64,000 nt of DNA from positions 62,001-126,000 of the forward strand of contig NZ_JAAXYH010000004.1 of NCBI RefSeq assembly GCF_012911865.1, written 5' to 3'. A model generated the notes under the pieces. It was not told the origin of the DNA and did no database searches. It was given only the letters and a program-made list of their open reading frames with translations. The DNA is from Shewanella salipaludis (lineage in GTDB: Bacteria; Pseudomonadota; Gammaproteobacteria; Enterobacterales; Shewanellaceae). Both the position numbers and the translations under genes were made by a program. This document shows, one piece after another, positions 17,579 to 27,260 of this stretch. The number at the start of each line of letters is the position of its first letter. Positions within the stretch are counted from its first letter, which is position 1.

Positions 17579-18454
17579 CTAGAGCAGGTATACGAAAATA
17601 AACAGGCATAACCAGACCACGTCGACGAAATGCCAATACCAGCTGCCAGCCTGGAAGGCGAAGCTCTTCTCCGGGCTGAAATGCCCCTTGAGCACCCGGA
17701 AAAACAGCACAGTCAGGAAGAGGGTGCCCAGGGTCACGTGCATGCCATGAAAGCCGGTCAACAGGAAGAAGGTGTTGCCATAGACACCGGATGTCAGCGT
17801 CAGTCCCATCTCGTGATAGGCATGCAGATACTCTTTGACCTGCAAGCTCAGGAAGCCGATGCCGAACACTATGGTTAACCCGAGCCAGAGGGTCAGCGCC
17901 GTGCGCTTATTCTTGTCCAGGTTGACGTGGGCCAGGTGCAGGGTCACAGAGGAGGTCAGGAGTATGATGGTGTTGATCAGCGGCAAGCCCCCCCAGCCCA
18001 TGGCCTGGGTCTGGGTGCCATCCGGGGTGGTCAGCAGTGGCCAGACGGCCTGGAAGCCGGGCCAGAGCACTTCGTGGGTCATGGCGTTGTTGGACGCCCC
18101 CCCGAGCCAGGGCACGGAGATCATGCGGGCGTAGAACAGGGCGCCGAAGAAGGCGCCGAAGAACATGATTTCCGAGAAGATGAACCAGCTCATGCCTTGC
18201 CTGAAGGATCTGTCCATCTGGCTCGAATAGAGTCCGGCCATGGATTCGGAAATCACAGTCCTGAACCAACCGCAGACCATGAAGATGATCACCGCGATCC
18301 CTGCCAAGAGGATATAAGCGCCGCTGCTGGCTTCGGTACGCAGTTGCTGGACATAGCTCCCCGCGCCGAAGGCGATGAGGAATAAGCCCAGGGCACCTAT
18401 GATGGGCCAGGCGCTTTGGTTGGGGACATAATAAGGTTCGTGCTTAGTCGTCAT
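17579..18454 (-). CDS. ctaE: Cytochrome c oxidase subunit III
   Basis: A 291-residue membrane protein with seven hydrophobic segments, of the length and pattern of subunit III of aa3 oxidases. Recognisable blocks include the EIMFFGAFFGALFYAR helix, the FFLLTGFHGMHVTLGT segment and the C-terminal WYWHFVDVVWLCLF. Subunit III stabilises the catalytic core and binds lipids. The start overlaps the ctaG stop by 4 bp (ATGA). The gene order ctaC-ctaD-ctaG-ctaE is the standard proteobacterial arrangement. Confidence 0.95.
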   Translation of the reverse strand: MTTKHEPYYVPNQSAWPIIGALGLFLIAFGAGSYVQQLRTEASSGAYILLAGIAVIIFMVCGWFRTVISESMAGLYSSQMDRSFRQGMSWFIFSEIMFFGAFFGALFYARMISVPWLGGASNNAMTHEVLWPGFQAVWPLLTTPDGTQTQAMGWGGLPLINTIILLTSSVTLHLAHVNLDKNKRTALTLWLGLTIVFGIGFLSLQVKEYLHAYHEMGLTLTSGVYGNTFFLLTGFHGMHVTLGTLFLTVLFFRVLKGHFSPEKSFAFQAGSWYWHFVDVVWLCLFIFVYLL

Positions 18455-19017
18455 TTTGCTGCTCCTTGCTCCAGGGCGTCACTCGCTTGCTTGTCTGTGA
18501 TGTCATAGAGGGTATAAGAGAGGGTCAATGTATGTATGGACTCGGGTAAATCCGGGTCCACATAGAAAATCAGGGGTAACTCTGCGTCGGCTTTCGCCGC
18601 CAGCGGCTGTTGATTGAAACAGAAACATTCCGTCTTGTGGAAATAGGCGGCCCCTTGTCCAGGGGAGACCGAAGGCACCGCCTGGCCGACGATACGCCTG
18701 TCGGCGTGATTGCTGGCCAGGAATGCGGTGCGGATGAGTTCCCCAGGATGCACCTTGAGGCGCTTGAGCTTGGGCGCGAACGCCCAGGGCATGCCTGTCT
18801 GTACCTGGGCGATAAACTCCACAGTGACTGTTCTGTCTGTATCTATGGTCATGGCCTGATAGCTGCTGGCCGTGTTCTGCGTCTTGCCGTTGATCCCCAG
18901 CTTGTCGCATAACACGTTATAGAGGGGCACCAGGGCGAAGCCGAAGCCAAACATGCCGACACTGCCTATGACCAACAGGACGATGAGTTTGTGATGTGAC
19001 TTGGCCTGGCTCACCAT
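18451..19017 (-). CDS. ctaG: Cytochrome oxidase assembly protein CtaG/Cox11
   Basis: A 188-residue protein with one N-terminal membrane helix and a periplasmic immunoglobulin-like domain. The copper-binding CFCF motif is present (KTECFCFNQQPL), with the earlier cysteine of the family in the LYNVLCDKLGING segment. CtaG delivers copper to the CuB site of subunit I. The ATG directly follows the ctaD stop (TAGATG), a gap of zero, so translation is tightly coupled. Confidence 0.95.
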   Translation of the reverse strand: MVSQAKSHHKLIVLLVIGSVGMFGFGFALVPLYNVLCDKLGINGKTQNTASSYQAMTIDTDRTVTVEFIAQVQTGMPWAFAPKLKRLKVHPGELIRTAFLASNHADRRIVGQAVPSVSPGQGAAYFHKTECFCFNQQPLAAKADAELPLIFYVDPDLPESIHTLTLSYTLYDITDKQASDALEQGAAK

Positions 19018-20643
19018 CTATTTGATCTCGGGCGGTGTGCTGAAGGAGTGATAGGGCGCCGGGCTCGGCAGGGTCCACTCCAGTCCATCGGCACCTTCCC
19101 AGGGCTTGGCCGGCGCCTTCTCACCGCCGCGAATGCACTTGAGCACCACGGCCAGGAAGATCAGCTGGGATAGGCCGAAGGCGAAGCCACCTATGGAGAC
19201 TATCTGGTTCACATCGGCAAACTGGATGGCGTAGTCGGGAATACGCCTCGGCATACCGGCCAAGCCCAGGAAATGCATGGGGAAGAAGAGCACGTTGACC
19301 GAAATCACCGAACACCAGAAATGTATCCTGCCCAGGCGCTCGTCATACATGTGTCCCGTCCACTTGGGCAGCCAGTAGTAGGCCGCGGCCATGATGGAGA
19401 AGATGGCCCCGGTCACCAGCACATAATGGAAATGGGCCACCACGAAGTAGGTGTCGTGGTACTGGAAGTCAGCCGGTGTGATGGCCAGCATCAGCCCGGA
19501 GAAGCCGCCTATGGTGAAGAGTATGATGAAGGCCACGGCAAACAGCATGGGGGTCTCGAAGGAGATGGATCCCCGCCACATGGTGGTCACCCAGTTGAAG
19601 ATCTTCACCCCGGTCGGCACGGCGATCAACATGGTGCAATACATGAAGAAGAGTTCGGCAAACACGGGCATGCCAGTGGTAAACATGTGATGGGCCCATA
19701 CCAGGAAGGAGAGGATCGCGATACTGGCGGTGGCGTATACCATGGAAGAGTAACCGAAGAGCTTCTTGCGGCTGAAGGTGGGCACTATCGCCGAGATGAT
19801 GCCGAAGGAGGGCAAGATCATGATGTAGACTTCCGGGTGTCCGAAGAACCAGAAGATGTGCTGGAACATCACGGGATCGCCGCCGCCGGCCGCCTCGAAG
19901 AAGCTGGTGCCGAAGTACTTGTCTGTCAGCACCATGGTCACGGCACCGGCGAGCACAGGCATCACGGCGATCAACAGGAAGGCGGTGATGAGCCAGGTCC
20001 AGACGAACAGCGGCAGCTTCATCCAGTTCATCCCTGGGGCGCGCAGGTTGACTATGGTGACTATCACGTTGATCGCCCCCATGATCGAACTTATGCCCAT
20101 GATGTGGATGGAGAAGACAAACAGCGCCGTGCTGTCCGGGCTGAAGCTGGTCGACAGCGGGGCGTAGAAGGTCCAGCCGAAGTTGGGACCACCGCCTTCC
20201 ATGAACAGCGAGCTGAGCAAGATGGTGAAGGCGAACGGCAAGATCCAGAAGCTCCAGTTATTCATCCTGGGCAGGGCCATGTCGGGCGCGCCTATCATCA
20301 TGGGGATCAGCCAGTTGGCCAGGCCGGTGAAGGCCGGCATCACGGCACCGAACACCATGACCAGGCCATGGACTGTGGTCATCTGATTGAAGAAGTTGGG
20401 CTCAACCAGCTGCAATCCAGGCTGAAACAATTCGGCGCGGATCACCATGGCCATGGTGCCGCCGGTGAGGAACATGATGAAGCTGAACCACAGGTAGAGG
20501 GTGCCTATGTCCTTGTGGTTGGTGGTCAACAACCAACGCCAGATACCCTTGGGGGCCTGGTGGTGATGATGGTCTTCCTCATGCAGCTGAGTCTGATCGG
20601 CAGGCTCGGCGACAGAGTTGAGTTCTCGGGTCAAAGTATTCAT
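19018..20643 (-). CDS. ctaD: Cytochrome c oxidase subunit I (aa3 type)
   Basis: A 541-residue subunit with twelve membrane segments. It carries the family-A K/D-channel signature GHPEVYIMILPSFG, in which His ligates CuB and Tyr forms the His-Tyr cross-link, the WAHHMFTTG segment with two further CuB histidines, and the C-terminal HFHYVL block with the heme a and a3 ligands. These features mark an A-type, proton-pumping oxidase rather than cbb3. It catalyses reduction of O2 to water in the inner membrane. It lies 9 bp downstream of ctaC. Confidence 0.97.
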   Translation of the reverse strand: MNTLTRELNSVAEPADQTQLHEEDHHHHQAPKGIWRWLLTTNHKDIGTLYLWFSFIMFLTGGTMAMVIRAELFQPGLQLVEPNFFNQMTTVHGLVMVFGAVMPAFTGLANWLIPMMIGAPDMALPRMNNWSFWILPFAFTILLSSLFMEGGGPNFGWTFYAPLSTSFSPDSTALFVFSIHIMGISSIMGAINVIVTIVNLRAPGMNWMKLPLFVWTWLITAFLLIAVMPVLAGAVTMVLTDKYFGTSFFEAAGGGDPVMFQHIFWFFGHPEVYIMILPSFGIISAIVPTFSRKKLFGYSSMVYATASIAILSFLVWAHHMFTTGMPVFAELFFMYCTMLIAVPTGVKIFNWVTTMWRGSISFETPMLFAVAFIILFTIGGFSGLMLAITPADFQYHDTYFVVAHFHYVLVTGAIFSIMAAAYYWLPKWTGHMYDERLGRIHFWCSVISVNVLFFPMHFLGLAGMPRRIPDYAIQFADVNQIVSIGGFAFGLSQLIFLAVVLKCIRGGEKAPAKPWEGADGLEWTLPSPAPYHSFSTPPEIK

Positions 20644-20652
20644 GCCTTTCCC

Positions 20653-21774
20653 TTACTTTCCGTGGTTATCGACATCGGCCGCTTGTACCGTATCGCCGGT
20701 ATTGTTATCCCAGGCATTACGCTCGAAGGTGACAACGGCGGCGAGTTCCTGGGCCGTCAATTGCTTGCCGAAGGCCTGCATGGCCGTGCCGGGTCTGCCA
20801 TTGATGACAGCTTCCAGGTGATCGGCTATGGGGCCGGTGGCAACGGCGCTGCCCTTGAGTGGGGGGAATATGCCGGGCAGTCCCATGCCATTGGGCTGGT
20901 GACAGGCGGCACAGTGGCTCATATAGACCTGTTCCCCCTGGGCCATGAGTGCCTCCAGGCTCAGGCTTTGTGACAATGCCGCCTCGGCTTCGACCGCTGC
21001 CGCACCGGCCGCGGCCTGCTGTGAACTGACCCAGGTATCGAACTCGGCCGCCGACACGGCCTGGACCACTATCGGCATGAAGCCATGTCCCTTGCCGCAT
21101 AGCTCGGCGCATTGGCCACGGTAAATGCCTTCCTGGTCGATCCGCGCCCAGGTTTCGTTGATGAACCCTGGGTTGGCGTCTTTCTTGATGGCGAAGGCCG
21201 GCAGCCACCAGGAGTGGATCACATCGTCTGAGGTCATCAGGAAACGTATTTTCCTGTGGGTCGGCAGCACCAGGGGTTTATCCACTTCGAGCAGATAGTT
21301 TTCCCCTTTGGTTTCCTCGCCCTCTATCTGGGACATGGGGGTGGCCAGGTTGCTGTAGAAGTCGATGTCCTGATCGAAGTAGCTGTAATGCCACTTCCAT
21401 TGGGAACCCGTGATCTTGACCGTGAGTTCGGCGTCATGGGTGTCTTCCATGGCGACCAGTGTCTTGGTCGCGGGAATGGCCATGAGAATTAAGATGATGA
21501 AAGGCAGTACGGTCCAGGCTATCTCGACCTTGGTGCTTTCGTGGAAGTTGGCGGCAACTGCGCCCTTGGATTTCCTGTGGTTTATCATGGCATAAATCAT
21601 TACACCGAAGACGACCACGCCGATGGCACAGCAGATATACAGAATGGTCATGTGCAAGTCATACACCTTGCCACTGATTTCTGTCACCCCCTGAGTCATG
21701 TTCAGGGGCATTTCTGCCGCAGCTAGATGAGGTGCGAATACCAGCACCAAGGCACAATACAACCATTGCTTCAC
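20653..21774 (-). CDS. ctaC: Cytochrome c oxidase subunit II with fused cytochrome c domain
   Basis: A 373-residue protein: signal peptide (1-20), two membrane helices (~40-62 and ~85-105), a CuA cupredoxin domain with ligands His187, Cys222, Cys226, His230 and Met233 (GQCAELCGKGHGFM), then an alanine-rich linker and a C-terminal cytochrome c domain with CAACH (288-292) and a probable distal Met332. This is a caa3-type subunit that accepts electrons through its own heme c. The start codon is GTG at 21774, preceded by GAGGAG at good spacing. It is the first gene of the ctaC-ctaD-ctaG-ctaE run, so the operon promoter should lie in the 340 bp upstream. Confidence 0.96.
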   Translation of the reverse strand: MKQWLYCALVLVFAPHLAAAEMPLNMTQGVTEISGKVYDLHMTILYICCAIGVVVFGVMIYAMINHRKSKGAVAANFHESTKVEIAWTVLPFIILILMAIPATKTLVAMEDTHDAELTVKITGSQWKWHYSYFDQDIDFYSNLATPMSQIEGEETKGENYLLEVDKPLVLPTHRKIRFLMTSDDVIHSWWLPAFAIKKDANPGFINETWARIDQEGIYRGQCAELCGKGHGFMPIVVQAVSAAEFDTWVSSQQAAAGAAAVEAEAALSQSLSLEALMAQGEQVYMSHCAACHQPNGMGLPGIFPPLKGSAVATGPIADHLEAVINGRPGTAMQAFGKQLTAQELAAVVTFERNAWDNNTGDTVQAADVDNHGK

Positions 21775-22115
21775 AAGACTTCTCCTCTGCCAATTGCGAA
21801 ACGCAACTACAAAGAAGAGTCACACAGTAAGTCTCAGCTCTATGTAAACTCTTCGGTTCCCAAAAAAGCGTTGATGACTTCAAAGTGCGTTGGCGGTTTT
21901 TACTCTTGGTCTAAGTATCGTTACTGCCGGTATTAACCACGCTTGCACCTACGACTGAATATATCAATTCCTTCGGCCATGACTCAATCGTCTGGCTATG
22001 CCTAGCATAGAGCCAGGTGATAACGCTTGAATGCACGTTACCTTGTCCTACATTACTTGCTGTTCAGTTATTGATCAAGCTCGCTCTGCTTTCTAATTGA
22101 CTGAAAAAATTGCTG
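21775..22115. other. Gap upstream of the oxidase operon
   Basis: This gap of about 340 bp separates the first oxidase gene from the terminator of lexA-sulA, both on the minus strand. It is more AT-rich than the flanking genes and must contain the oxidase operon promoter. I see a ribosome site for ctaC (GAGGAG) and a possible TTTACA at about 21839-21844 on the minus strand, but no well-spaced -10 box, so I do not call a promoter. No gene or RNA is recognised. Confidence 0.4.
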
Positions 22116-22148
22116 AAAAAAAAGCCTCATGGCGTGCGATGAGGCTTT
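22116..22148 (-). terminator. Intrinsic terminator of lexA-sulA
   Basis: On the minus strand a 10-bp stem, AAAGCCTCAT paired with ATGAGGCTTT around an 8-base loop, is followed by eight consecutive T. It lies 26 bp after the sulA stop. Confidence 0.9.
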
Positions 22149-22173
22149 GGAGATAGGCTGGCCCAAGATGGCA

Positions 22174-22686
22174 TCAATGTATGGGGCCGAATAACTGGTG
22201 TTGCTGGAAAGCTTCGTGATTGTCAAACAAGGCTTCTCCCTGTAAGTGAACATTTACCTCTTCGAGGACTATGCCCATGGCTCTGGCGCTCTTGGCGACC
22301 AGTTGCAGGCGGCGAATATCTCTGGCATCAAGGGACTGGGTCCAGGAGATCACGGCGCTGGAGGTGCCGCTGGTGAGGGCTCTTTCCATCGCCCACAGCA
22401 CTTCCACTTCATCCTTGGCATGCACCAGCAATACCCTGTCCATGCGCACCCCGGCCTTGGCCAGCAATTGCTTGTAGCCTATGGCATTGGGTGGGCTAAT
22501 CAGCACTATCCAGCGGCCCTGCTGACTCAGTTGTGCCAGTTGGGCACTGAGCTGTTGCAGCTCGGCGCGCCCCTGGGTCTGGGTCGGCATGGTGGTGATG
22601 TCTCTCTGTTGGCTGTCCTGTACATGGCTGTCGAGATCCAACCACAGTCCAGGGTGGCGCGGCGCATTGCCCAGCAAATGTTTCAT
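22174..22686 (-). CDS. sulA: SulA-type SOS cell-division inhibitor
   Basis: A 170-residue protein related to the SulA/RecA-like fold. The central region ([23 protein letters not shown]) and the following [19 protein letters not shown] block match SulA proteins, which bind FtsZ and block septation during DNA damage. Its ATG overlaps the lexA stop by 4 bp, forming a lexA-sulA operon like that of pseudomonads, so it is controlled by the SOS boxes upstream of lexA. The N-terminal ~30 residues are variable. Identification rests on both sequence and position. Confidence 0.85.
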   Translation of the reverse strand: MKHLLGNAPRHPGLWLDLDSHVQDSQQRDITTMPTQTQGRAELQQLSAQLAQLSQQGRWIVLISPPNAIGYKQLLAKAGVRMDRVLLVHAKDEVEVLWAMERALTSGTSSAVISWTQSLDARDIRRLQLVAKSARAMGIVLEEVNVHLQGEALFDNHEAFQQHQLFGPIH

Positions 22687-23300
22687 AGCCAGTCTCCGTT
22701 ACGTATTACGCCGACGGCGAGACCTTCTATGGTCAGGCTCTGGCAACTGAGATCCACCTTGATGGGGGAGTAGTCATCGTTTTCCGCATGTAAATAAACC
22801 AGATTGCCTTTCTTCTCGAAGCGTTTTACCGTCACATCGTCTTCGACCCTGGCGACTATCACCTGGCCGTTGCGGGCCTGCTGCATCTTATGCACTGCGA
22901 GCAGATCGCCCTCGAGTATGCCGATATTCTTCATGCTGTCGCCCCGGACCCTGAGCAGGAAGTCGGCGGCGGGATGAAACATGGCGGGATCGACCTGGTA
23001 ATACTGTTCCACATGTTCCTGGGCCAGAATCGGCTCACCGGCGGCGACTTGGCCTATCAGCGGCAAGCCGGCTTCCCGAGGCTCTTCTTCATGGGGCAGG
23101 CGGATACCGCGGGAAGTGCCCGGCATGATTTCGATACAGCCCTTCTTCGCCAGGGCCTTGAGATGTTCCTCGGCGGCATTGGCGCTCTTGAATCCCAGAC
23201 GGGTGGCAATCTCGGCCCGGGTAGGCGGCATGCCTGTATCGGCGATGTTGCGTTTGATCAGCTCTAGAATTTCGGCTTGGCGTGGCGTCAAGGGTCTCAT
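22683..23300 (-). CDS. lexA: LexA SOS repressor
   Basis: A 205-residue repressor. The N-terminal winged helix-turn-helix ([15 protein letters not shown]... to ...[15 protein letters not shown]) binds SOS boxes. The C-terminal peptidase domain has the Ala87-Gly88 self-cleavage site (QVAAGEP) and the catalytic Ser122 (RGDSMKN) and Lys159 (DVTVKRF). I choose ATG 23300 over ATG 23306 because AGGA sits at proper distance from it and the protein then aligns with E. coli LexA from its first residue. RecA filaments trigger the self-cleavage. Two SOS boxes lie directly upstream, so the gene is autoregulated; sulA follows in the same transcript. Confidence 0.97.
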   Translation of the reverse strand: MRPLTPRQAEILELIKRNIADTGMPPTRAEIATRLGFKSANAAEEHLKALAKKGCIEIMPGTSRGIRLPHEEEPREAGLPLIGQVAAGEPILAQEHVEQYYQVDPAMFHPAADFLLRVRGDSMKNIGILEGDLLAVHKMQQARNGQVIVARVEDDVTVKRFEKKGNLVYLHAENDDYSPIKVDLSCQSLTIEGLAVGVIRNGDWL

Positions 23301-23308
23301 GGTCATTC

Positions 23309-23324
23309 CTGTTTTTCTATACAG
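23309..23324 (-). promoter_or_regulatory. SOS (LexA) box proximal to lexA
   Basis: A 16-bp palindrome-type site reading CTGT-N8-ACAG with both half-sites perfect. It ends 8 bp before the lexA start, close to the ribosome site, where bound LexA would block its own transcription. Confidence 0.93.
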
Positions 23325-23327
23325 TTA

Positions 23328-23343
23328 CTGTTAGTATATACAG
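23328..23343 (-). promoter_or_regulatory. SOS (LexA) box distal to lexA
   Basis: A second perfect CTGT-N8-ACAG site with the AT-rich spacer TAGTATAT, separated from the first by only 3 bp (19 bp start to start). Tandem boxes permit cooperative autorepression, as in E. coli lexA. plsB starts 120 bp away in the other direction and could in principle be affected. Confidence 0.93.
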
Positions 23344-23462
23344 TATTATTTGCAGTGCAAGTATTAACCATTTTTTATGGGCTTAGCCGACTATTAGTGA
23401 ATACTGGCCAGAGTCTGGTATTCTATCTGTCCGTTTGACGTGACTCATATTGCAAAAGAAGA

Positions 23463-25883
23463 ATGCCAAAACAAGACTCTCTGTGGTTTAAATCCTTGCG
23501 TTGGATCCAGAAACAGCTGGTGCACACTATCGTGGTGCCACAGGATCCCTTCGCCGATCTCAATCTGGACCCGGGCAGACCGCTCGTCTATGTGATGAAG
23601 ACTGAATCCGTCAGCGACATAGCTGCCCTGAGCGACGTCACCGCCAAGCTGGGACTGCCTAGCCCCTATGAAGAGTTGGTGCTCGCCGATGGCCGGGTTC
23701 CCAGGGTGGTATGCCTGCAGGGGGGCAAGCCGATGTTTGGCCAGCGCCGCAATCATGAGGGTTTTCTCGAGAGTTTCAGGCTCCTGTTGGCCGCCCATAA
23801 ACAGGATGCGACGCTGGACATCCAGCTGGTGCCTGTGAGCCTCTATTGGGGGCGGACCCCGGGCAAGGAAGATGACAGCATGCGCGCGGCGGTGCTGGAG
23901 CGGGAAAATCCCACCTGGCTGCGTAAATGCCTGATGATCCTCTTCCTCGGACGCCATAACTTCGTGCAATTTTCCAGTGCCGTATCCCTGAGGTATATGA
24001 CGGACGAACACGGCACAGACATGGGCATAGCCCATAAGCTGGCGCGGGTCGCCAGGGTGCACTTCAGCCGCCAACGCAAGGTGATGACGGGGCCACAGCT
24101 GCCCAATCGCCAGGCGTTGTTTCACGCCTTGCTGAAATCCGAGTCGCTGAAGAAGGCGATTCAGGAAGAGGCGGCCAACAAGAAGATCTCCGAGACCAAG
24201 GCCCGTGAGACTGCGATAGCCTACCTGGACGAGATCGCCGCCAACTATTCGGATAGCCTGGTGCGTATCGCCGAGCGTTTCCTCACCTGGCTGTGGAATA
24301 AGTTATACAGTGGCATCAATATCAAGGGCGCCGAGCAGGTACGCCAGCTGCACCACGACGGCCACGAGATAGTCTATGTGCCTTGCCATCGCAGCCACAT
24401 GGATTACCTGTTGCTGTCCTATATCCTCTATTACCAGGGCATGGTGCCGCCGCACATAGCTGCGGGGATCAACCTCAATTTCTGGCCCGCAGGCCCCATG
24501 TTCCGCCGTGGCGGAGCCTTCTTCATCCGCCGCAGCTTCAACGGCAACAAGCTCTATACCGCAGTATTCCGCGAATATCTGGATCAGCTGTTTGCCAAGG
24601 GCTATTCGGTGGAGTACTTCACCGAAGGGGGACGCTCGCGTACCGGCCGCCTCTTGGCCCCCAAGACGGGCATGCTGGCGATGACGATGAACAGTGTGCT
24701 GCGCGGCATAGAGAGGCCTGTGACTCTGGTGCCAGTGTACCTGGGTTATGACCATGTGATGGAAGTCGCCACCTATCACAAGGAACTGAGCGGCAAGAAG
24801 AAGCAGAAAGAATCCGTCTGGCAGGTGTTCGGTGCCATACGCAAGCTGGGCAACTTCGGCCAGGGTTATGTCAACTTCGGCGCCCCCATCACCCTCCAGT
24901 CCTTCCTCAACGAGATGGCGCCGGATTGGCGCAGCGAGTTGGCAGAAGATCCCGAGCAGAAGCCCAGCTGGTTGACGCCGGCGGTCAATACCCTGGCCAA
25001 CAGGGTGATGACCCATATCAATGGCGCGGCGGCGGCCAGTTCGGTGACCCTGACCAGCCTGGTGCTGTTGGCGTCCGAACAGAATGCCCTGGAGCGCACC
25101 CAGCTGGAACGTCAGCTGGATCTCTATCTGAACCTGTTGAAACAGGTGCCATACACCAGCTATACCTCGGTGGCCGAAGGCGATGGCAGGTCCCTGGTGC
25201 AACAGGGGTTGGAGCTGAATAAATTTACCCTGGAGACGGACTCGCTCGGTGACATCATCTCCATCGCCGAGGCCGATGCCGTCTCCATGACCTATTACCG
25301 CAACAATGTGATCCATCTGCTGATCCTGCCGTCGTTGATCGCCAGCTGCATGCTGCATTACGAGACCTGCTGCCGCCGGCAGATCCACGCCATAGTGGCG
25401 GATTTCTATCCGCTGATGAAGGCCGAGCTGTTCATGGGCATAGAAGATATCGACGCCTATGTGGAGCGGGTGCTGGATCTGTTTGTCGCCGAACAGTTGG
25501 TGACGGAAGAGGCGCATTTCAGCGTCAACGGGCCACACGCAGGTAAACTGGAACTGCTGGCCGGCACCGTCAGTGAGACACTGCAACGCTATGCCATCAT
25601 CTTCAATTCCCTGGCGGCCAAACCCGATATGGAACGCTCAGAGCTCGAATCCGGGAGTCACCTGCTGGCACAGCGCCTGGGTGCCTTGCATGGCATCACG
25701 GCCCCTGAGTTTTACGACAAGAAGCTCTATGGCACCCTGAGTGTCAAGCTCAAGGACCTGGGTTACCTCGCCGACAAGGGCCACAGGGCGGATATAGAAC
25801 GTATCAGGGATCACGCCAACAGCCTGTTGCGTGCCTCGGTCAGGCAGACCATAGTCGACAGCGTCATGGCGGAACATAACTGA
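23463..25883 (+). CDS. plsB: Glycerol-3-phosphate 1-O-acyltransferase
   Basis: An 806-residue inner-membrane-associated enzyme that acylates glycerol 3-phosphate at sn-1, the first step of phospholipid synthesis. The acyltransferase motifs are present: HRSHMD (His309 and Asp314), the [16 protein letters not shown] block and [11 protein letters not shown]. Length matches E. coli PlsB. It is divergent from lexA, the same arrangement as in many gammaproteobacteria. Its stop overlaps the permease start by one base (TGATG), so the two genes are probably co-transcribed. Confidence 0.97.
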   Translation: MPKQDSLWFKSLRWIQKQLVHTIVVPQDPFADLNLDPGRPLVYVMKTESVSDIAALSDVTAKLGLPSPYEELVLADGRVPRVVCLQGGKPMFGQRRNHEGFLESFRLLLAAHKQDATLDIQLVPVSLYWGRTPGKEDDSMRAAVLERENPTWLRKCLMILFLGRHNFVQFSSAVSLRYMTDEHGTDMGIAHKLARVARVHFSRQRKVMTGPQLPNRQALFHALLKSESLKKAIQEEAANKKISETKARETAIAYLDEIAANYSDSLVRIAERFLTWLWNKLYSGINIKGAEQVRQLHHDGHEIVYVPCHRSHMDYLLLSYILYYQGMVPPHIAAGINLNFWPAGPMFRRGGAFFIRRSFNGNKLYTAVFREYLDQLFAKGYSVEYFTEGGRSRTGRLLAPKTGMLAMTMNSVLRGIERPVTLVPVYLGYDHVMEVATYHKELSGKKKQKESVWQVFGAIRKLGNFGQGYVNFGAPITLQSFLNEMAPDWRSELAEDPEQKPSWLTPAVNTLANRVMTHINGAAAASSVTLTSLVLLASEQNALERTQLERQLDLYLNLLKQVPYTSYTSVAEGDGRSLVQQGLELNKFTLETDSLGDIISIAEADAVSMTYYRNNVIHLLILPSLIASCMLHYETCCRRQIHAIVADFYPLMKAELFMGIEDIDAYVERVLDLFVAEQLVTEEAHFSVNGPHAGKLELLAGTVSETLQRYAIIFNSLAAKPDMERSELESGSHLLAQRLGALHGITAPEFYDKKLYGTLSVKLKDLGYLADKGHRADIERIRDHANSLLRASVRQTIVDSVMAEHN

Positions 25884-27139
25884 TGGCAAATTTCATGGAT
25901 GTCGCCAGGCATAAGCCCCATGGTAAATCGCTGCTCGGCGGCGCCATGATCATCGCCGGCACCACGGTCGGTGCCGGCATGTTTTCCCTGCCCGTGGTGG
26001 GTGCCGGCATGTGGTTCGGTTACTCGATACTCATGTTGCTGGGGGTCTGGTTCTGCATGCTGATGTCGGGCCTCTTGTTGCTCGAAACCAACCTGCACTT
26101 CGAACCGGGCGCCAGCTTCGATACCCTGACCAGGGTCACCCTGGGCCAGTTCTGGCGCATAGTGAATGGGGTGTCGATCGCCTTCGTGCTCTACATACTC
26201 ACCTATGCCTATATCAGTGGTGGCAGCTCGATAGTGAACCATAGCCTGCAGGGGATAGGCATCAGCCTGCCCCAGAGCGCCGCCGGCTTGATTTTTGCGT
26301 TGCTGCTGGCATCCGTGGTGCTGATCAGCACCAGGGCGGTCGACAGGATAACCACCGTCATGCTGGGGGGGATGATCATCACCTTCTTCCTGGCGATCGG
26401 CAATCTGCTGCTCGAGATAGACACGAGCAAGTTGTTTATTCCCGACGGCCAGGTCAGTTATGCGCCCTACCTGTGGGCGGCGCTGCCCTTCGGTCTGGCG
26501 AGCTTCGGCTATCATGGCAATGTGCCCAGTCTGGTGAAATATTATGGCAAGGAGCCGGCGACCATCATCAAGGCGCTGTGCATAGGCACTTTCATCGCCC
26601 TGGTCATCTACCTCTGCTGGCTGGTGGCGACCATGGGCAATATCAGTCGCGTCCAGTTCGGCGACGTCATAGCCCAGGGCGGCAACATGGGGGTGCTGGT
26701 CGCCGCCTTGTCGGAGGTGATCAGCAGCCATTGGCTCAACAATATGCTGACCCTGTTCGCCAATCTGGCGGTCGCCTCGTCCTTCCTCGGGGTCACCCTG
26801 GGGTTGTTCGATTATCTGGCGGATCTGTTTGGCTTCGATGACTCGAGCCAGGGCCGGCTCAAGACCGCGGCCGTGACCTTCCTGCCCCCGACCGTGCTTG
26901 GCCTGCTATTCCCCGACGGCTTCCTGATAGCCATAGGCTTCGCGGCACTGGCGGCGACCATCTGGGCCGTGATAGTGCCGGCGTTGATGGCCTATAAGGC
27001 GCGGCGACTCTTCCCCGAGAGCGGCGGCTTCAGGGTGGCGGGCGGCACGCCGCTGATCTTGCTGGTGATGCTCTTCGGTCTGGTGACGGCCGCCTGTCAT
27101 CTGCTGGCCATGGCAGACATCTTGCCCGTCTTCGGCTAA
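25883..27139 (+). CDS. Aromatic amino acid permease (HAAAP family, TyrP/Mtr type)
   Basis: A 418-residue permease with eleven hydrophobic segments. The opening segment GGAMIIAGTTVGAGMFSLPVV is the substrate-binding unwound helix 1 of the hydroxy/aromatic amino acid permease family, and the later PFGLASFGYHGNVPSLVKYYG block is also typical. Tyrosine or tryptophan uptake with protons is the likely function; the sequence alone does not choose between TyrP and Mtr type. It is translationally coupled to plsB and followed by a strong terminator 20 bp after the stop. Confidence 0.88.
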   Translation: MANFMDVARHKPHGKSLLGGAMIIAGTTVGAGMFSLPVVGAGMWFGYSILMLLGVWFCMLMSGLLLLETNLHFEPGASFDTLTRVTLGQFWRIVNGVSIAFVLYILTYAYISGGSSIVNHSLQGIGISLPQSAAGLIFALLLASVVLISTRAVDRITTVMLGGMIITFFLAIGNLLLEIDTSKLFIPDGQVSYAPYLWAALPFGLASFGYHGNVPSLVKYYGKEPATIIKALCIGTFIALVIYLCWLVATMGNISRVQFGDVIAQGGNMGVLVAALSEVISSHWLNNMLTLFANLAVASSFLGVTLGLFDYLADLFGFDDSSQGRLKTAAVTFLPPTVLGLLFPDGFLIAIGFAALAATIWAVIVPALMAYKARRLFPESGGFRVAGGTPLILLVMLFGLVTAACHLLAMADILPVFG

Positions 27140-27158
27140 GCGCCGGGTGTCACAGTTT

Positions 27159-27185
27159 AAACCGCCCCCTGAGGCGGTTTTTTTG
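27159..27185 (+). terminator. Intrinsic terminator after the plsB-permease pair
   Basis: An 8-bp stem, AAACCGCC paired with GGCGGTTT around a CCCTGA loop, runs into a T-rich tract on the plus strand. It ends the plsB-permease transcript and isolates the VOC gene. Confidence 0.9.
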
Positions 27186-27260
27186 TTTATGTACATGGAC
27201 ATAAAGCATTATCGGGGCTTTACTGAATGATTGTTGTGTCATGTGTAAAGGATGAAGCAG

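Noticed and set aside
19273..20973. Long plus-strand open frame (566 codons) across ctaD and ctaC
   Set aside because: It is antisense to two certain genes, extremely His/Gly/Glu-rich and lacks any family; it is a shadow of G+C-rich coding sequence.
24303..25586. 427-codon minus-strand frame inside plsB
   Set aside because: Antisense to plsB, whose motifs are certain; His/Gln/Gly-rich composition.
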